Assembly: GCF_017355365.1 (NCBI RefSeq)
Contig: NZ_JADIJR010000005.1
Span: 62,001-126,000, forward strand
Direction of reading: 5' to 3'
Source of the DNA: Microbacterium sp. SD291
GTDB lineage: Bacteria > Actinomycetota > Actinomycetes > Actinomycetales > Microbacteriaceae
DNA: 64,000 nt
In this document: positions 20,339 to 31,837 of the stretch, piece after piece
How the letters are laid out: each line of letters starts with the position of its first letter
Position numbering within the stretch: the first letter of the stretch is position 1
Notes under the pieces: generated by a model
Database searches by the model: none
Told to the model about the DNA's origin: nothing
Seen by the model: the letters and a program-made list of their open reading frames with translations, nothing else
Position numbers and translations under genes: made by a program

Positions 20339-21741
20339 AGGCGGGTACCCGACCGCCGGCTCGCGCGGACGTAGACCAGAGTGGTGACGGCGATCATCAC
20401 GAGGTATGCGCCGAGGAACCAGGTGAGGCCCGTCGTGTACCCGCCGGTCGTCGACTTGGAGAAGCCGAGCACCTGAGGGATCAGGAAGCCGCCGTATGCG
20501 CCGAGGGCCGAGATGATGCCGAGTGCGGCTGCCGCCTTGCGCTGCGAGCCGATGTCTCCCGCGGTGCGATGCGCGTCATCCGAGCCTGCTCGCCAGGCGA
20601 AGACCGTGGGGATCATCCGGTATGTCGCGCCGTTGCCCATCCCGCTCGCGGTGAACAGCAGCAGGAAGAGCACGAGGAAGCCCCAGAACCCGAGGACCGG
20701 GAGTGTCAGGATCACCACCGACGTGAGCACGGCCATCGCGATGAACGCCGCGAGGGTGATCGTGGATCCGCCGAAGCGGTCGGCGAGCCGACCGCCATAG
20801 GGCCGTGCCAGCGAACCGCACAGGGCGCCGAGGAATGCCAGCGGCACCGCCGCCGACCCGACCTGCAGGGCCGAGAAGTCCGGGAACTGGTCGACGATGA
20901 GCTTCGGGAAGACTCCCGCGAACCCGATGAAGGATCCGAACGTGCCGAGGTACAGGAACGAGAGGATCCACAGATGCGGCTCCCTGAATGCCGCGAGGGA
21001 TGCCGCGAAGTCCGATCGGGCGCTGGACAGGTTGTCCATGCGCAGCGCCGCACCGACCATCGCGACGACGATGAGCGGCACCCAGATCCAGCCGGCCGCC
21101 GGAAGGTTGAGCGTGGCGGCAGCGCCGATCGTGATCACGATCGGGACGATGAACTGAGCCACTGCGGCGCCCAGGTTGCCGCCGGCGGCGTTCACGCCGA
21201 GTGCCCAGCCCTTCTCGCGCTGCGGGTAGAAGTAGGTGATGTTCGACATCGACGAGGCGAAGTTGCCGCCGCCGAGGCCCGCGAGAGCCGCGACGCCGAG
21301 CATCACCGGGAACGGCGTGTCCGGGTCGCCCACGCACAGCGCGAGGCCGATCACCGGCAGCAGCAGGAGCGCGGCGGAGATGATCGTCCAGTTGCGGCCG
21401 CCGAATCGCGGCACCATGAACGTGTAGGGGAAGCGCAGGGTGGCGCCGACGAGGCTGGGCATCGAGATCAGCCAGAAGGTCTGGGTGACGTCGAACTCGA
21501 ACCCGGCGCCGGGCAGGGAGATCACCACGATCGACCACAGCTGCCACACGACGAAGCCGAGGAACTCGGCGAAGATCGACCACCGGAGGTTGCGGCCGGC
21601 GATCCTCCGGCCACCCGACTCCCACTGCGTGTGGTTCTCGGCATCCCAGCCGTCGACCCAGCGGCCGGCCCTGACGGTGAGGGCGCCGACGGCGGGGGTC
21701 GGCTGCGTGCCGAGGCCGGACGAGGTGTCGATCGCGGTCAT
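20335..21741 (-). CDS. narK: NarK-type nitrate/nitrite MFS transporter
   Basis: Major facilitator protein of 468 residues with about twelve membrane helices. Glycine-rich nitrate-signature stretches are readable: ALAGLGGGNFASSMSNITYF and a second FTASGMGNGATYRMIP. A long hydrophilic N-terminus precedes helix 1. ATG 21741 is chosen because GGAG lies about seven bases upstream. It is first in a tightly overlapped operon narK-nasA-nasB, so it would import nitrate for assimilation. A GlnR-like operator lies 55-92 bases upstream and a -10 candidate TAGCTT (minus, 21785-21780) between them. Confidence 0.92.
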
Positions 21742-21795
21742 GCGTTTCTCCGATGCTCGGATGGAGGTGCGTGACTCTGAAGCTAGAGGGGCATT

Positions 21796-21833
21796 GTTTC
21801 CGCGCAGTCGCCGCGTCATATCGGCCGTGTAAC
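21796..21833 (-). promoter_or_regulatory. GlnR-like operator of the nitrate operon
   Basis: On the minus strand the bases read GTTAC-N6-GATAT-N6-GCGAC-N6-GAAAC. This is the half-site order and six-base spacing of the actinobacterial GlnR consensus (gTnAC-n6-GaAAC repeated every 22 bases). Matches by eye: first half-site full, second three of five, third four of five, last full. It ends ten bases before a -10-like TAGCTT of narK, a position expected for an activator. Confidence 0.6.
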
Positions 21834-21921
21834 ACCGATCTCACGGCGCGGATCGGCGCGCGTGAGCTTCCCTGAGCGTCCGCGCGGAGCCGATGTCCGT
21901 GGCCCCTCGTAGACTTGTCCG

Positions 21922-24831
21922 GTGCCCATCGTCCCCGTTGCAACCCCAGGAAAACTCAGTGTTCGCGGTGCCCGCGTCCACAATCTGAAGAATGTCGACA
22001 TCGACATCCCGCGCGACTCCCTGGTCGTGTTCACCGGGCTGTCCGGATCGGGGAAGTCCAGCCTCGCCTTCGACACGATCTTCGCGGAGGGGCAGCGCCG
22101 CTACGTCGAATCGCTGAGCGCGTACGCGCGCCAGTTCCTCGGCCAGGTCGACCGGCCGGACGTCGATTTCATCGAGGGTCTGAGCCCTGCGGTCTCGATC
22201 GACCAGAAGTCAACGAACCGCAACCCGCGTTCGACGGTCGGCACGATCACCGAGATCTACGACTACATGCGTCTGCTGTGGGCGCGCATCGGCATCCCGC
22301 ACTGCCCCCAGTGCGGTGAGAAGATCCAGCGCCAGACGGTGCAGCAGATCGCCGATCAGCTGATCGAGCTGCCCGAGCGCACCCGGTACCAGATCGTCGC
22401 CCCGATCGTGTCGCAGAAGAAGGGCGAGTTCGTCGACCTCTTCCGCGAGCTCGGCGCCAAGGGCTACTCGCGCGCCATCGTCGACGGCGACCTGATCCAG
22501 CTCTCCGAGCCGCCGACGCTGAAGAAGAGCTACAAGCACGACATCGCCGTCGTCGTCGACCGGCTGGTGGCCGCCGACGACATCCTCGGCCGCGTCACCG
22601 ACTCGGTCGAGACCGCGCTCGGCCTCGCCGGCGGCGTGGTGCAGGTCAACCTCGTCGACGAGGAGGGCGACGACGCCTGGCAGACGTTCTCGGAGAAGCT
22701 GGCGTGCCCGAACGGCCACGCGCTCACACTCACCGAGATCGAGCCGCGGACCTTCTCGTTCAACGCGCCGTTCGGCGCGTGCCCTGCGTGCTCGGGTCTC
22801 GGCACCAAGATGTCCGTCGACGTCGACCTGATGCTCGGCGACGAGGAGCTCTCGATCCGCGAGGGCGCCATCATCCCCTGGACGACACAGGGCAAGGGGC
22901 TCTTCCAGTACTACGAGCGCCTGCTCGAGGGCCTCGCGTCCGACCTGAACTTCTCGCTGGACACCCCGTGGCAGGACCTCAGGGTCGACGTGCAGGAGGC
23001 GATCCTCCGCGGCGACGACTACAAGGTCACCGTGAAGTGGAAGAACCGGTACGGCCGCGAGATGCGCTACGCCTCCGGCTTCGAGGGCGTCGTGCCCTAC
23101 ATCGAGCGCCAGTACACGCAGGCCGAGTCCGACACGCAGCGCGCCAGGTGGGCGGAGTACCTCCGCGAGGTGCCGTGCCCGGTCTGCGACGGCAACCGCC
23201 TGAAGCCCGAGGTGCTCGCTGTACAGGTGCACGGGCACTCGATCGCCGAGGTCTCGCACCTCAGCCTCGCCGACGCCCGCGACTTCATGGAGACGCTGAC
23301 GCTCACCGACCGCGAGGCGAAGATCGCCGCCCAGGTGCTGCGCGAGATCCGCCTGCGGCTCGACTTCCTGCTGCAGGTCGGCCTCGCGTACCTCAACCTG
23401 AGCCGCTCCGCCGGCTCGCTGTCCGGCGGCGAGGCGCAGCGCATCCGCCTGGCGACTCAGATCGGCTCGGGGCTCACCGGGGTGCTGTACGTACTGGACG
23501 AGCCGTCGATCGGACTCCACCAGCGCGACAACCGCCGTCTGATCGAGACGCTGCTGAAGCTGCGCGACCTCGGCAACACGCTCATCGTCGTCGAGCACGA
23601 CGAGGAGACCATCGAGTCCGCCGACTGGGTGGTCGACATCGGTCCGGGCGCCGGCGTCAACGGCGGCGAGGTCGTGCACTCGGGGCCGTACTCGGCGCTG
23701 CTCGCGGAGCCCGCGTCGATGACGGGGGAGTACCTGTCGGGCAGACGTGAGATCCCCACGCCGAAGAAGCGGCGCAAGCTCGACCGGAAGCGGATGCTGA
23801 GCGTCGTCGGCGCGCGCGAGAACAACCTGAAGAACGTCAGCGCGGACTTCCCGCTCGGCGTCCTCACCGCGGTCACCGGGGTCAGCGGCTCCGGCAAGTC
23901 GTCGCTGGTCAACGACATCCTCTATCAGGTGCTCGCATCCCGGCTCAACGGGGCGCGCACCGTGCCGGGCAAGCACACCAGGGTGTCCGGGCTCGACAAC
24001 CTCGACAAGGTCGTGCACGTCGACCAGGCGCCGATCGGACGCACGCCGCGATCCAATCCGGCGACCTACACCGGCGTGTTCGACCGCATCCGCACGCTCT
24101 TCAGCGAGACGACCGAGGCCAAGGTGCGCGGCTACCAGCCCGGGCGCTTCAGCTTCAACGTGAAGGGCGGCCGGTGCGACGCCTGCTCCGGCGACGGCAC
24201 GATCAAGATCGAGATGAACTTCCTCCCGGACGTGTACGTCGACTGCGAGGTCTGCCACGGCAAGCGGTACAACCGCGACACCCTGTCCGTGCACTACAAG
24301 GGCAAGAACATCGCCGAGGTCCTCGAGATGCCGATCGCCGAGGCCGCCGAGTTCTTCGAGCCGATCCAGGCGATCCACCGCTACATGAAGACCCTGGTGG
24401 ACGTCGGCCTCGGCTACGTGCGACTCGGCCAGTCCGCCACGACCCTCTCCGGCGGTGAGGCGCAGCGCGTCAAGCTCGCGACAGAGCTCCAGCGTCGAAG
24501 CAACGGGCGCAGCATCTACGTGCTCGACGAGCCGACCACCGGCCTGCACTTCGAGGACGTGCGCAAGCTCCTCGAAGTGCTCAACGGACTGGTCGACAAG
24601 GGCAACACGGTCATCGTGATCGAGCACAACCTCGACGTGATCAAGTCAGCGGACTGGGTCATCGACCTGGGCCCCGAGGGCGGATCCGGCGGCGGCGAGA
24701 TCCTCGCGACCGGCACTCCGGAGCAGATCGCCAGGGTGGAGGAGAGCCACACCGGACGGTTCCTCGCGGAGGTCCTCGGCACTTCGACAGGCTCAGCGAC
24801 CCAGACAGGATCTGTCCGGAAGGCCAGCTGA
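21922..24831 (+). CDS. uvrA: Excinuclease ABC subunit A
   Basis: ATPase that finds lesions and loads UvrB; 969 residues. Two ABC modules are visible: Walker [15 protein letters not shown] and [14 protein letters not shown], each with a signature SGGEAQR later ([26 protein letters not shown]). Zinc-binding cysteines occur in [21 protein letters not shown] and CDACSGDG...CEVCHG. The GTG at 21922 lies six bases after TAGACT (21910-21915), suggesting a leaderless mRNA. The last codons read through a dispersed repeat (24782-24804), giving an unusual tail [15 protein letters not shown]. The stop overlaps the uvrC start by one base. Confidence 0.97.
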   Translation: MPIVPVATPGKLSVRGARVHNLKNVDIDIPRDSLVVFTGLSGSGKSSLAFDTIFAEGQRRYVESLSAYARQFLGQVDRPDVDFIEGLSPAVSIDQKSTNRNPRSTVGTITEIYDYMRLLWARIGIPHCPQCGEKIQRQTVQQIADQLIELPERTRYQIVAPIVSQKKGEFVDLFRELGAKGYSRAIVDGDLIQLSEPPTLKKSYKHDIAVVVDRLVAADDILGRVTDSVETALGLAGGVVQVNLVDEEGDDAWQTFSEKLACPNGHALTLTEIEPRTFSFNAPFGACPACSGLGTKMSVDVDLMLGDEELSIREGAIIPWTTQGKGLFQYYERLLEGLASDLNFSLDTPWQDLRVDVQEAILRGDDYKVTVKWKNRYGREMRYASGFEGVVPYIERQYTQAESDTQRARWAEYLREVPCPVCDGNRLKPEVLAVQVHGHSIAEVSHLSLADARDFMETLTLTDREAKIAAQVLREIRLRLDFLLQVGLAYLNLSRSAGSLSGGEAQRIRLATQIGSGLTGVLYVLDEPSIGLHQRDNRRLIETLLKLRDLGNTLIVVEHDEETIESADWVVDIGPGAGVNGGEVVHSGPYSALLAEPASMTGEYLSGRREIPTPKKRRKLDRKRMLSVVGARENNLKNVSADFPLGVLTAVTGVSGSGKSSLVNDILYQVLASRLNGARTVPGKHTRVSGLDNLDKVVHVDQAPIGRTPRSNPATYTGVFDRIRTLFSETTEAKVRGYQPGRFSFNVKGGRCDACSGDGTIKIEMNFLPDVYVDCEVCHGKRYNRDTLSVHYKGKNIAEVLEMPIAEAAEFFEPIQAIHRYMKTLVDVGLGYVRLGQSATTLSGGEAQRVKLATELQRRSNGRSIYVLDEPTTGLHFEDVRKLLEVLNGLVDKGNTVIVIEHNLDVIKSADWVIDLGPEGGSGGGEILATGTPEQIARVEESHTGRFLAEVLGTSTGSATQTGSVRKAS
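24782..24804 (+). repeat. Dispersed repeat copy 1, inside the uvrA 3' end
   Basis: CTTCGACAGGCTCAGCGACC and the next three bases match the copy at 40542-40563 with one difference (G for A). This copy is translated as the C-terminal tail of UvrA. Similar short elements are, from memory, abundant in Microbacteriaceae genomes. Confidence 0.7.
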
Positions 24832-26723
24832 TGGCCGACGTGCTGCCGTACAGGCCGCGGACGGGGGAGATCCCCACCGACCCCGGCGTGTACCGGTTCC
24901 GCGACGCCGAGGGGCGCGTGCTCTACGTCGGCAAGGCCAAGAACCTGCGGCAGCGGCTGTCGAACTACTTCGCGCCGCTGCGCACCCTGCACGAGCGCAC
25001 CAGGCGGATGGTGACCACCGCGGCGTCCGTGGAGTGGACGGTGGTTCCCACCGACGTCGACTCGCTGCAGCTCGAGTACATGTGGATCAAGGAGTTCGAT
25101 CCGCCGTTCAACGTGCGGTACAAGGACGACAAGTCCTACCCGTTCATGGCGGTGACCCTCGGCGACGAGGCGCCGCGGGTCATCGTCACCAGGAACCGGA
25201 AGATCCCCGGCGCGCGGTACTTCGGGCCCTACCCGAAGGTCTGGGCGGTGCACGAGACCATCGACCTGATGGTCAGGGCGTTCCCGATCCGCACGTGCAG
25301 CGACTCCAGCTACCGGCGCGCCATGCAGACGGGCAGGCCGTGCTTCCCCGGGCAGATCGGCAAGTGCGGCGGGCCCTGTTCGATGACGGTGAGCATCGAG
25401 GAGCACCGGGCGATGGTCGACGACTTCATCGCCTTCATGGCGGGCGGGGACGAGCGGTTCACCCGGGACCTGACCAGACGGATGCTGGCGGCATCCGCGG
25501 CGATGGACTACGAGGCGGCAGCGAGGTATCGCGACAAGCTCTCCGCGATCGAGGCCGTCCTCGGCAAGAGCGCACTCGTGCTGGCCGCCGACGAGGACGC
25601 CGACCTCTTCGGGATCGCGGAGGACGAGCTCGCCGCAGCCGTGCAGCACTTCGTGATCCGCGGTGGTCGCGTGCGCGGTGTCAGGGCGCTGACGATCGAG
25701 AAGGAGCTCGACATCTCCACCGCTGACCTGGTCGATCACGTGCTGCAGCGCGCATACGGCGAGGACCAGGACGTGCCAAGGCGCATCCTCGTGCCGACGC
25801 TCCCCGACGACGCGGCGGAGCTCGAGGTGTGGCTCCGGGAGCGCCGCGGCAGGAAGGTCGAGATCGCGGTCGCCCAGCGCGGCCAGCGCGCCGACCTCAT
25901 GCGCACCGCGACGCTGAACGCGCAGCAGGCGCTGATCCGGCACAAGACCCGCCGCACCAGCGACTACGTGGCCCGCACACAGGCGCTCACGGATCTGCAG
26001 GACGCACTGGGTCTGACCGAGGCGCCGCTGCGCATCGAGTGCTTCGACATCTCGCACCTCGGCGGTACCAACGTCGTCGCGTCCATGGTCGTGTTCGAGG
26101 ACGGCCTGCCGCGCAAGGACCAGTACCGGTCGTTCAACATCGCCGAGACGACGGACGACACCGATTCGATGTATCAGGTGCTCCGCCGCAGGCTCGCCCA
26201 CCTCGACCGCCCGGAGCCGGAGGAGGAGCCTTCCTCCGCCGAGACGGGGGAGGAGATCGAGGGCGCACCCAGGAGAAAGCCGCGGTTCGCCTATCCGCCG
26301 CAGCTGCTCCTGGTCGACGGCGGCCAGCCCCAGGTGGAGGCCGCGGCCAGGGCGCTGCGCGACGCCGGCCACACCGAGATCGCGGTGTGCGGCATCGCGA
26401 AGCGGCTGGAGGAGATCTGGCTTCCCGGGGAGGACTTCCCGGTGATCCTGCCGCGCACGAGCGAGGCGCTGTATCTGCTGCAGCGGCTGCGCGACGAGGC
26501 GCATCGCTTCGCGATCACGCATCAGCGCAAGCGGCGCCGGAACGACATCACGACAGTCCTCGCGGAGGTGCCGGGTCTCGGGGCGGCGCGCATCAAGGTG
26601 CTGCTGAAGCACTTCGGCTCGGTGACAGCGCTGCGTGCGGCGCAGCCGGGGCAGATCCAGGAGGTCCAGGGCATCGGCCCGGTGCTCGCGCTCAGCATCC
26701 ATACCCATCTCTCCACTCGCTAG
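24831..26723 (+). CDS. uvrC: Excinuclease ABC subunit C
   Basis: Dual-incision nuclease of excision repair, 630 residues. The N-terminal GIY-YIG domain is readable as [20 protein letters not shown] (about 15-35). A UVR motif near 200-235 includes [20 protein letters not shown]. The C-terminal RNase H-like nuclease includes [20 protein letters not shown] and [16 protein letters not shown] terminal helix-hairpin-helix ([29 protein letters not shown]) binds DNA. An acidic insert near 455-480 ([18 protein letters not shown]) precedes the nuclease strand. It overlaps uvrA by one base (TGATG). Confidence 0.97.
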   Translation: MADVLPYRPRTGEIPTDPGVYRFRDAEGRVLYVGKAKNLRQRLSNYFAPLRTLHERTRRMVTTAASVEWTVVPTDVDSLQLEYMWIKEFDPPFNVRYKDDKSYPFMAVTLGDEAPRVIVTRNRKIPGARYFGPYPKVWAVHETIDLMVRAFPIRTCSDSSYRRAMQTGRPCFPGQIGKCGGPCSMTVSIEEHRAMVDDFIAFMAGGDERFTRDLTRRMLAASAAMDYEAAARYRDKLSAIEAVLGKSALVLAADEDADLFGIAEDELAAAVQHFVIRGGRVRGVRALTIEKELDISTADLVDHVLQRAYGEDQDVPRRILVPTLPDDAAELEVWLRERRGRKVEIAVAQRGQRADLMRTATLNAQQALIRHKTRRTSDYVARTQALTDLQDALGLTEAPLRIECFDISHLGGTNVVASMVVFEDGLPRKDQYRSFNIAETTDDTDSMYQVLRRRLAHLDRPEPEEEPSSAETGEEIEGAPRRKPRFAYPPQLLLVDGGQPQVEAAARALRDAGHTEIAVCGIAKRLEEIWLPGEDFPVILPRTSEALYLLQRLRDEAHRFAITHQRKRRRNDITTVLAEVPGLGAARIKVLLKHFGSVTALRAAQPGQIQEVQGIGPVLALSIHTHLSTR

Positions 26724-26753
26724 GCTGGTACCGCGGGGGAGAGGGAGAGAACG

Positions 26754-27626
26754 ATGACCGAAGGGGAGAAGGGCGAGTTCCTCATCGTCACGGGGATGTC
26801 GGGCGCTGGGCGCACGACCGTCGCCAACGCGCTGGAGGACCTCGGCTGGTACGTCGTCGACAACCTTCCGCCGCAGATCCTGCGGCCTCTGCTCGACCTC
26901 ACCGACATGGGCGGCGGCGCGCTGCCGAAGGTCGCCGCGGTGGTCGACGTCCGCGGACGGAACCTCTTCGACGACTTCCCTGGCGTCGCCCGCGCGCTGC
27001 GTTCCCGCGGCTCGGTCAGGGTGCTGTTCCTCGACGCCTCCGATGACGTGCTCGTCCGCCGGTTCGAGTCGGTCCGGCGCCCGCATCCGCTGCAGGGGGA
27101 CGGCACGCTGCTCGACGGCATCCGGGTGGAGCGCTCCAAGCTCGCCCCGATCCGGGAGGCGGCCGACCTCGTGGTCGACACGTCAGGGCTGAACATCCAT
27201 CAGCTCGCCACGCAGGTCTCAGAGCTGTTCTCCGAGGAGGGCGCGGCGCGGCATCGCGTCACCCTGATGAGCTTCGGATTCAAGTACGGTCTGCCGACCG
27301 ACGTCGACCTGGTGGCGGACATGCGCTTCCTCCCGAACCCGTTCTGGAACGAGGAGCTGCGGGGCTTCACCGGCCAGGACGATGCGGTCAGGGACTACGT
27401 GCTGTCGCGCGAGGGCGCCGCGGAGTTCCTCGATGCGTACTCGGCAGCGCTCACGCCCGTGCTGGAGGGGTATCAGCGTGAGAACAAGAGCCATTCGACG
27501 GTCGCGATCGGCTGCACCGGCGGCAAGCACCGCTCCGTCGCGATGGCGGAGGAGCTGGCCCGCCGGCTCGCCACGGTCCCCGGGGTCGCCGTGAACGTGC
27601 GGCACCGCGACCTCGGCAGGGAATGA
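26754..27626 (+). CDS. rapZ: RapZ/YvcJ family nucleotide-binding adapter
   Basis: P-loop protein of 290 residues of the RapZ (YvcJ) family. Its N-terminal Walker A is [18 protein letters not shown], and the C-terminal domain contains [27 protein letters not shown] and [18 protein letters not shown]. In E. coli RapZ directs RNase E to the GlmZ small RNA; in Gram-positives the target is unclear. ATG 26754 follows GAGGGAGA. A -10-like TAGGCT (26721-26726) overlaps the uvrC stop, so rapZ may have its own promoter. The usual next gene yvcK is missing; whiA follows after 68 bases. Confidence 0.93.
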   Translation: MTEGEKGEFLIVTGMSGAGRTTVANALEDLGWYVVDNLPPQILRPLLDLTDMGGGALPKVAAVVDVRGRNLFDDFPGVARALRSRGSVRVLFLDASDDVLVRRFESVRRPHPLQGDGTLLDGIRVERSKLAPIREAADLVVDTSGLNIHQLATQVSELFSEEGAARHRVTLMSFGFKYGLPTDVDLVADMRFLPNPFWNEELRGFTGQDDAVRDYVLSREGAAEFLDAYSAALTPVLEGYQRENKSHSTVAIGCTGGKHRSVAMAEELARRLATVPGVAVNVRHRDLGRE

Positions 27627-27694
27627 TCTGCGCGAGCGGCCGGGTAAGCTGGACGTTTGCGCCGCGATCCGGCGCGTGAGCGCGAAGGAGTCTC

Positions 27695-28672
27695 GTGGCA
27701 CTAACCACCGACGTCAAGGCTGAGCTGGTCAGCATCCGCAATGCACCCCCCACTGTGCGCGTCGCGGAGGTCACGGCGATCCTCAGGTTCGCCGGCGGCC
27801 TGCATTCGATCGCCGGGCGGGTCGCGGTCGAGGCCGAGGTGGATGCCGAGGTGCTCGCGCAGCGCGTGGCCCGCGACCTCGCGGAGATCTACGGTGTGCG
27901 TCCCGAGATCGCCCAGGTGCAGTCCAGCACCGCGAACGACGGTGCCCGCTGGGCCGTCCGCGTGATCGCCGCGGGCGAGACCCTGGCTCGCCAGACGGGC
28001 CTCCTCGATCAGCGCCGCCGGCCGGTGCGCGGCCTGCCCAACCGTCTCACCACCGGCTCCCGGGCCGAGGTCGCCGGTCTCTGGCGCGGCGCCTTCCTCG
28101 CGGCGGGCTCGCTCAGCGAGCCCGGCCGCTCGGCGATGCTCGAGGTCTCCTGCCCCTCGTCGGAGGCCGCGATGGCGCTCGTCGGCGCAGCGCATCGCCT
28201 GGGCGTGGCCGCCAAGGCCCGCGAGGTGCGCGGGATGCCGCGAGTCGTCGTGCGCGAGGGCGAGGCCATCCGCACGGTGCTCACCGAGATGGGCGCCCAG
28301 AAGACGGCCGTGGCCTGGGAGGAGATGCGCCAGCGCCGAGAGGTCCGCGCCGGCGTCAACCGCCTCGTGAACTTCGACGACGCGAACCTGCGGCGATCCG
28401 CCCAGGCGGCCGTCGCCGCGTGCGCCCGCGTCGAGCGGGCACTCGAGATCCTCGCCGACGAGGTCCCCGATCATCTGAAGGTCGCGGGGGAGCTGCGTCT
28501 CGCCCACCGCGACGCGAGCCTCGACGAGCTCGGGCACCACGCCGACCCGCCGATGACGAAGGATGCCGTCGCCGGCCGCATCCGCCGCCTGCTGGCGATG
28601 GCCGACAAGCGCGCGCAGCAGGAGGGCATCCCCGGCACGGAGGCGGCCGTGCCGGTGGGACTCGACGTCTGA
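27695..28672 (+). CDS. whiA: DNA-binding protein WhiA
   Basis: Actinobacterial/Firmicute regulator of 325 residues, required for sporulation septation in Streptomyces; in non-sporulating relatives the role is less clear and may concern cell division. The N-terminal two-thirds form a degenerate LAGLIDADG homing-endonuclease-like fold ([20 protein letters not shown]). The C-terminus is a helix-turn-helix ([20 protein letters not shown], then [13 protein letters not shown]). The GTG at 27695 has GAAGGAG seven bases upstream, and a -10-like TAAGCT lies at 27645-27650. A 12-bp hairpin follows at 28709. Confidence 0.95.
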   Translation: MALTTDVKAELVSIRNAPPTVRVAEVTAILRFAGGLHSIAGRVAVEAEVDAEVLAQRVARDLAEIYGVRPEIAQVQSSTANDGARWAVRVIAAGETLARQTGLLDQRRRPVRGLPNRLTTGSRAEVAGLWRGAFLAAGSLSEPGRSAMLEVSCPSSEAAMALVGAAHRLGVAAKAREVRGMPRVVVREGEAIRTVLTEMGAQKTAVAWEEMRQRREVRAGVNRLVNFDDANLRRSAQAAVAACARVERALEILADEVPDHLKVAGELRLAHRDASLDELGHHADPPMTKDAVAGRIRRLLAMADKRAQQEGIPGTEAAVPVGLDV

Positions 28673-28708
28673 CGCGTCGGAGAGCTCCGCGACCCGCGAT
28701 TCCCGAGA

Positions 28709-28736
28709 AGAGCCGGCCCCTGACGGGGCCGGCTCT
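28709..28736 (+). terminator. Terminator after whiA
   Basis: Perfect 12-bp stem (28709-28720 with 28725-28736) and TGAC loop, followed by CTTCGTC. It lies 36 bases past the whiA stop and before the sodA promoter (-10-like TAGGAT, 28785-28790). Confidence 0.8.
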
Positions 28737-28874
28737 CTTCGTCATACGGCGGAAGGTTCCGGTCCGTGCGCGCGTTGTCGTCAGTAGGATGAAATCGTCT
28801 GCTCCGCATCGCACCTCGGTGGTGCGGAGGATCGGCAAGCGCCGCGGCGCGGCGCGGATTGGATGAAAAGCGAC

Positions 28875-29501
28875 ATGGCTACCTACACGCTCCCTGACCT
28901 TCCGTACGACTTCGCTGCCCTCGAGCCGCACATCAGCGGGAAGATCATGGAACTCCACCATGACAAGCACCACGCGGCCTACGTCGCCGGCGCGAACGCG
29001 GCTCTCGACGGTCTCGCGGAGGCGCGCGACAGCGGCAACCTGGCGAACGTCAACAAGCTCGAGAAGGACCTCGCGTTCAACCTCGGCGGTCACGTGAACC
29101 ACTCCATCTTCTGGACCAACCTGTCCCCGAACGGCGGCGGCGAGCCCGAGGGCGAGCTGCGTGCCGCCATCGACGAGTTCTTCGGGTCCTTCGAGAAGTT
29201 CCAGGCGCACTTCACCGCCAACGCCATGGGCATCCAGGGCTCGGGCTGGTCGGTGCTCAGCTGGGACTCGATCGGCCAGCGCCTGATCATCCAGCAGCTG
29301 TTCGACCAGCAGTCGAACACCGCGCAGGGCACCGTGCCGATCTTCCAGCTCGACATGTGGGAGCACGCGTTCTACCTCGACTACCTGAACGTCAAGGCGG
29401 ACTACGTGAAGGCGGCGTGGAACATCGCCAACTGGGAGAACGTGGCGCAGCGCCTCGTAACAGCTCGCGAGAAGACCGCGGGCCTGCTGGTACTGTCGTA
29501 A
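28875..29501 (+). CDS. sodA: Superoxide dismutase (Mn/Fe family)
   Basis: Cytoplasmic superoxide dismutase of 208 residues. The N-terminal hairpin domain has ELHHDKHHAAYV (first metal histidine) and LGGHVNHSIFW (second). The C-terminal domain has GSGWSVLSWD and the Asp/His ligands in QLDMWEHAFYLDY. Mn versus Fe cannot be decided from this reading. I start at ATG 28875 (MATYTLPDLPYD); a start at 28863 would add only MKSD. It is a single-gene unit: -10-like TAGGAT at 28785-28790 and a long hairpin after the stop. Confidence 0.95.
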   Translation: MATYTLPDLPYDFAALEPHISGKIMELHHDKHHAAYVAGANAALDGLAEARDSGNLANVNKLEKDLAFNLGGHVNHSIFWTNLSPNGGGEPEGELRAAIDEFFGSFEKFQAHFTANAMGIQGSGWSVLSWDSIGQRLIIQQLFDQQSNTAQGTVPIFQLDMWEHAFYLDYLNVKADYVKAAWNIANWENVAQRLVTAREKTAGLLVLS

Positions 29502-29547
29502 ACAACGGGCGTCCTGATGGGCGATATGCCCGTCAGGACGCCGTTGT
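29502..29547 (+). terminator. Terminator after sodA
   Basis: Long inverted repeat with arms of about 20 bases (29502-29522 and 29528-29547) and a five-base loop, directly after the sodA stop. The arms carry one unpaired base. Gap expression therefore starts downstream of this hairpin. Confidence 0.8.
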
Positions 29548-29562
29548 CCGTGAAATCCGTAA

Positions 29563-30612
<1,050 letters not shown>

Positions 30613-30622
30613 GCTCATACAC

Positions 30623-31837
30623 ATGACTCTGCGCACCCTGGACTCTCTGGGTTCACTCGAGGGCAAGCGCGTCATCGTCCGTTGTGATCTCAACGTCCCC
30701 CTCCGGGACGGGGTCATAACGGACGATGGTCGTGTTCGAGCCTCGCTGCCGACCCTCAACGCACTCATCAACGCGGGAGCCCGCGTCGTCGTGTGCTCCC
30801 ACCTCGGACGCCCCGACGGCGCCCCCGACCCCCAGTACAGCCTCGAGCCGGTCGCCCAGCGGCTGTCCGAGCTCCTCGGCAAGCCGGTCGCGTTCGCGCG
30901 CGACACGGTGGGCGAGTCGGCGCAGGACGCCGTGACCGCCCTCGAGGACGGCGGGGTCGTCGTCATCGAGAACCTCCGCTTCAACGCCGGCGAGACCGCG
31001 AAGGACGACGCCGTTCGCGGCGAGTTCGCGGCGCAGCTGGCCGAGCTCGGGGACGTCCTCGTGTCCGACGGCTTCGGTGTCGTCCATCGCAAGCAGGCGA
31101 GCGTGTACGAGCTGGCTGAGCTGCTGCCTTCGGCCGCCGGCCTGCTGATCGCCGCCGAGCTCGACGTGCTCGACCGTCTCACCGAGAACCCGGAGCGCCC
31201 CTATGCGGTCGTGCTCGGCGGTTCGAAGGTCAGCGACAAGCTCGGAGTGATCTCGCACCTGCTCCCGCGCGTCGACCGCATCCTGGTCGGCGGCGGCATG
31301 CTGTTCACGTTCCTCAAGGCGCAGGGCCACCCGGTGGCGGCCAGCCTCCTCGAGGAGGACCAGCTGGAGACCGTGCGCGGCTACATCGCCGAAGCGAAGC
31401 GTCGCGGCGTGGAGCTCGTGCTCCCGACCGACGTCGTCGTCGCCGCGTCCTTCGCAGCGGATGCCGCCCACGAGGTGGCGGCGGCGGACGCGATCGAGTC
31501 GACCGCGTCCGGCGCGTCCGGCATCGGTCTCGACATCGGCCCCGACACCGCCGCGCGGTTCGCGGAGGTCATCCGCAGCTCGAAGACGGTGTTCTGGAAC
31601 GGCCCGATGGGCGTGTTCGAGTTCCCGGCGTTCGCGGCGGGGACGAAGACCGTGGCACAGGCGCTGACCGAGGTCGACGGGCTCAGCGTCGTCGGCGGCG
31701 GCGACTCCGCGGCGGCCGTGCGTCAGCTCGGCTTCGGCGACGAACAGTTCGGTCACATCTCGACCGGCGGCGGCGCCAGCCTCGAGTTCCTCGAGGGCAA
31801 GAAACTACCCGGCCTGGAGGTGCTCGGATGGGTCTGA
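30623..31837 (+). CDS. pgk: Phosphoglycerate kinase
   Basis: Substrate-level ATP-forming glycolytic kinase, 404 residues. The N-terminal domain shows KRVIVRCDLNVPL and VVVCSHLGRPDGAPDPQ with 3-phosphoglycerate ligands. The hinge/nucleotide domain shows VVLGGSKVSDKLGVI, FWNGPMGVFEFPAFAAGT and VVGGGDSAAAVRQLGF. It starts ten bases after gap and overlaps tpiA by ten bases (31828-31837), so pgk and tpiA translation is coupled. Standard length. Confidence 0.97.
   Translation: MTLRTLDSLGSLEGKRVIVRCDLNVPLRDGVITDDGRVRASLPTLNALINAGARVVVCSHLGRPDGAPDPQYSLEPVAQRLSELLGKPVAFARDTVGESAQDAVTALEDGGVVVIENLRFNAGETAKDDAVRGEFAAQLAELGDVLVSDGFGVVHRKQASVYELAELLPSAAGLLIAAELDVLDRLTENPERPYAVVLGGSKVSDKLGVISHLLPRVDRILVGGGMLFTFLKAQGHPVAASLLEEDQLETVRGYIAEAKRRGVELVLPTDVVVAASFAADAAHEVAAADAIESTASGASGIGLDIGPDTAARFAEVIRSSKTVFWNGPMGVFEFPAFAAGTKTVAQALTEVDGLSVVGGGDSAAAVRQLGFGDEQFGHISTGGGASLEFLEGKKLPGLEVLGWV

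Noticed and set aside
21780-21921. LexA (SOS) box upstream of uvrA
   Set aside because: I looked for a TCGAAC-N4-GTTCGA-like dyad and found none; the visible dyads belong to the GlnR-like operator of narK.
24801-24816. Small dyad GACAG-GAT-CTGTC at the uvrA end as a terminator
   Set aside because: It is short, within coding sequence, and uvrC begins at once with a one-base overlap, so termination there is unlikely.
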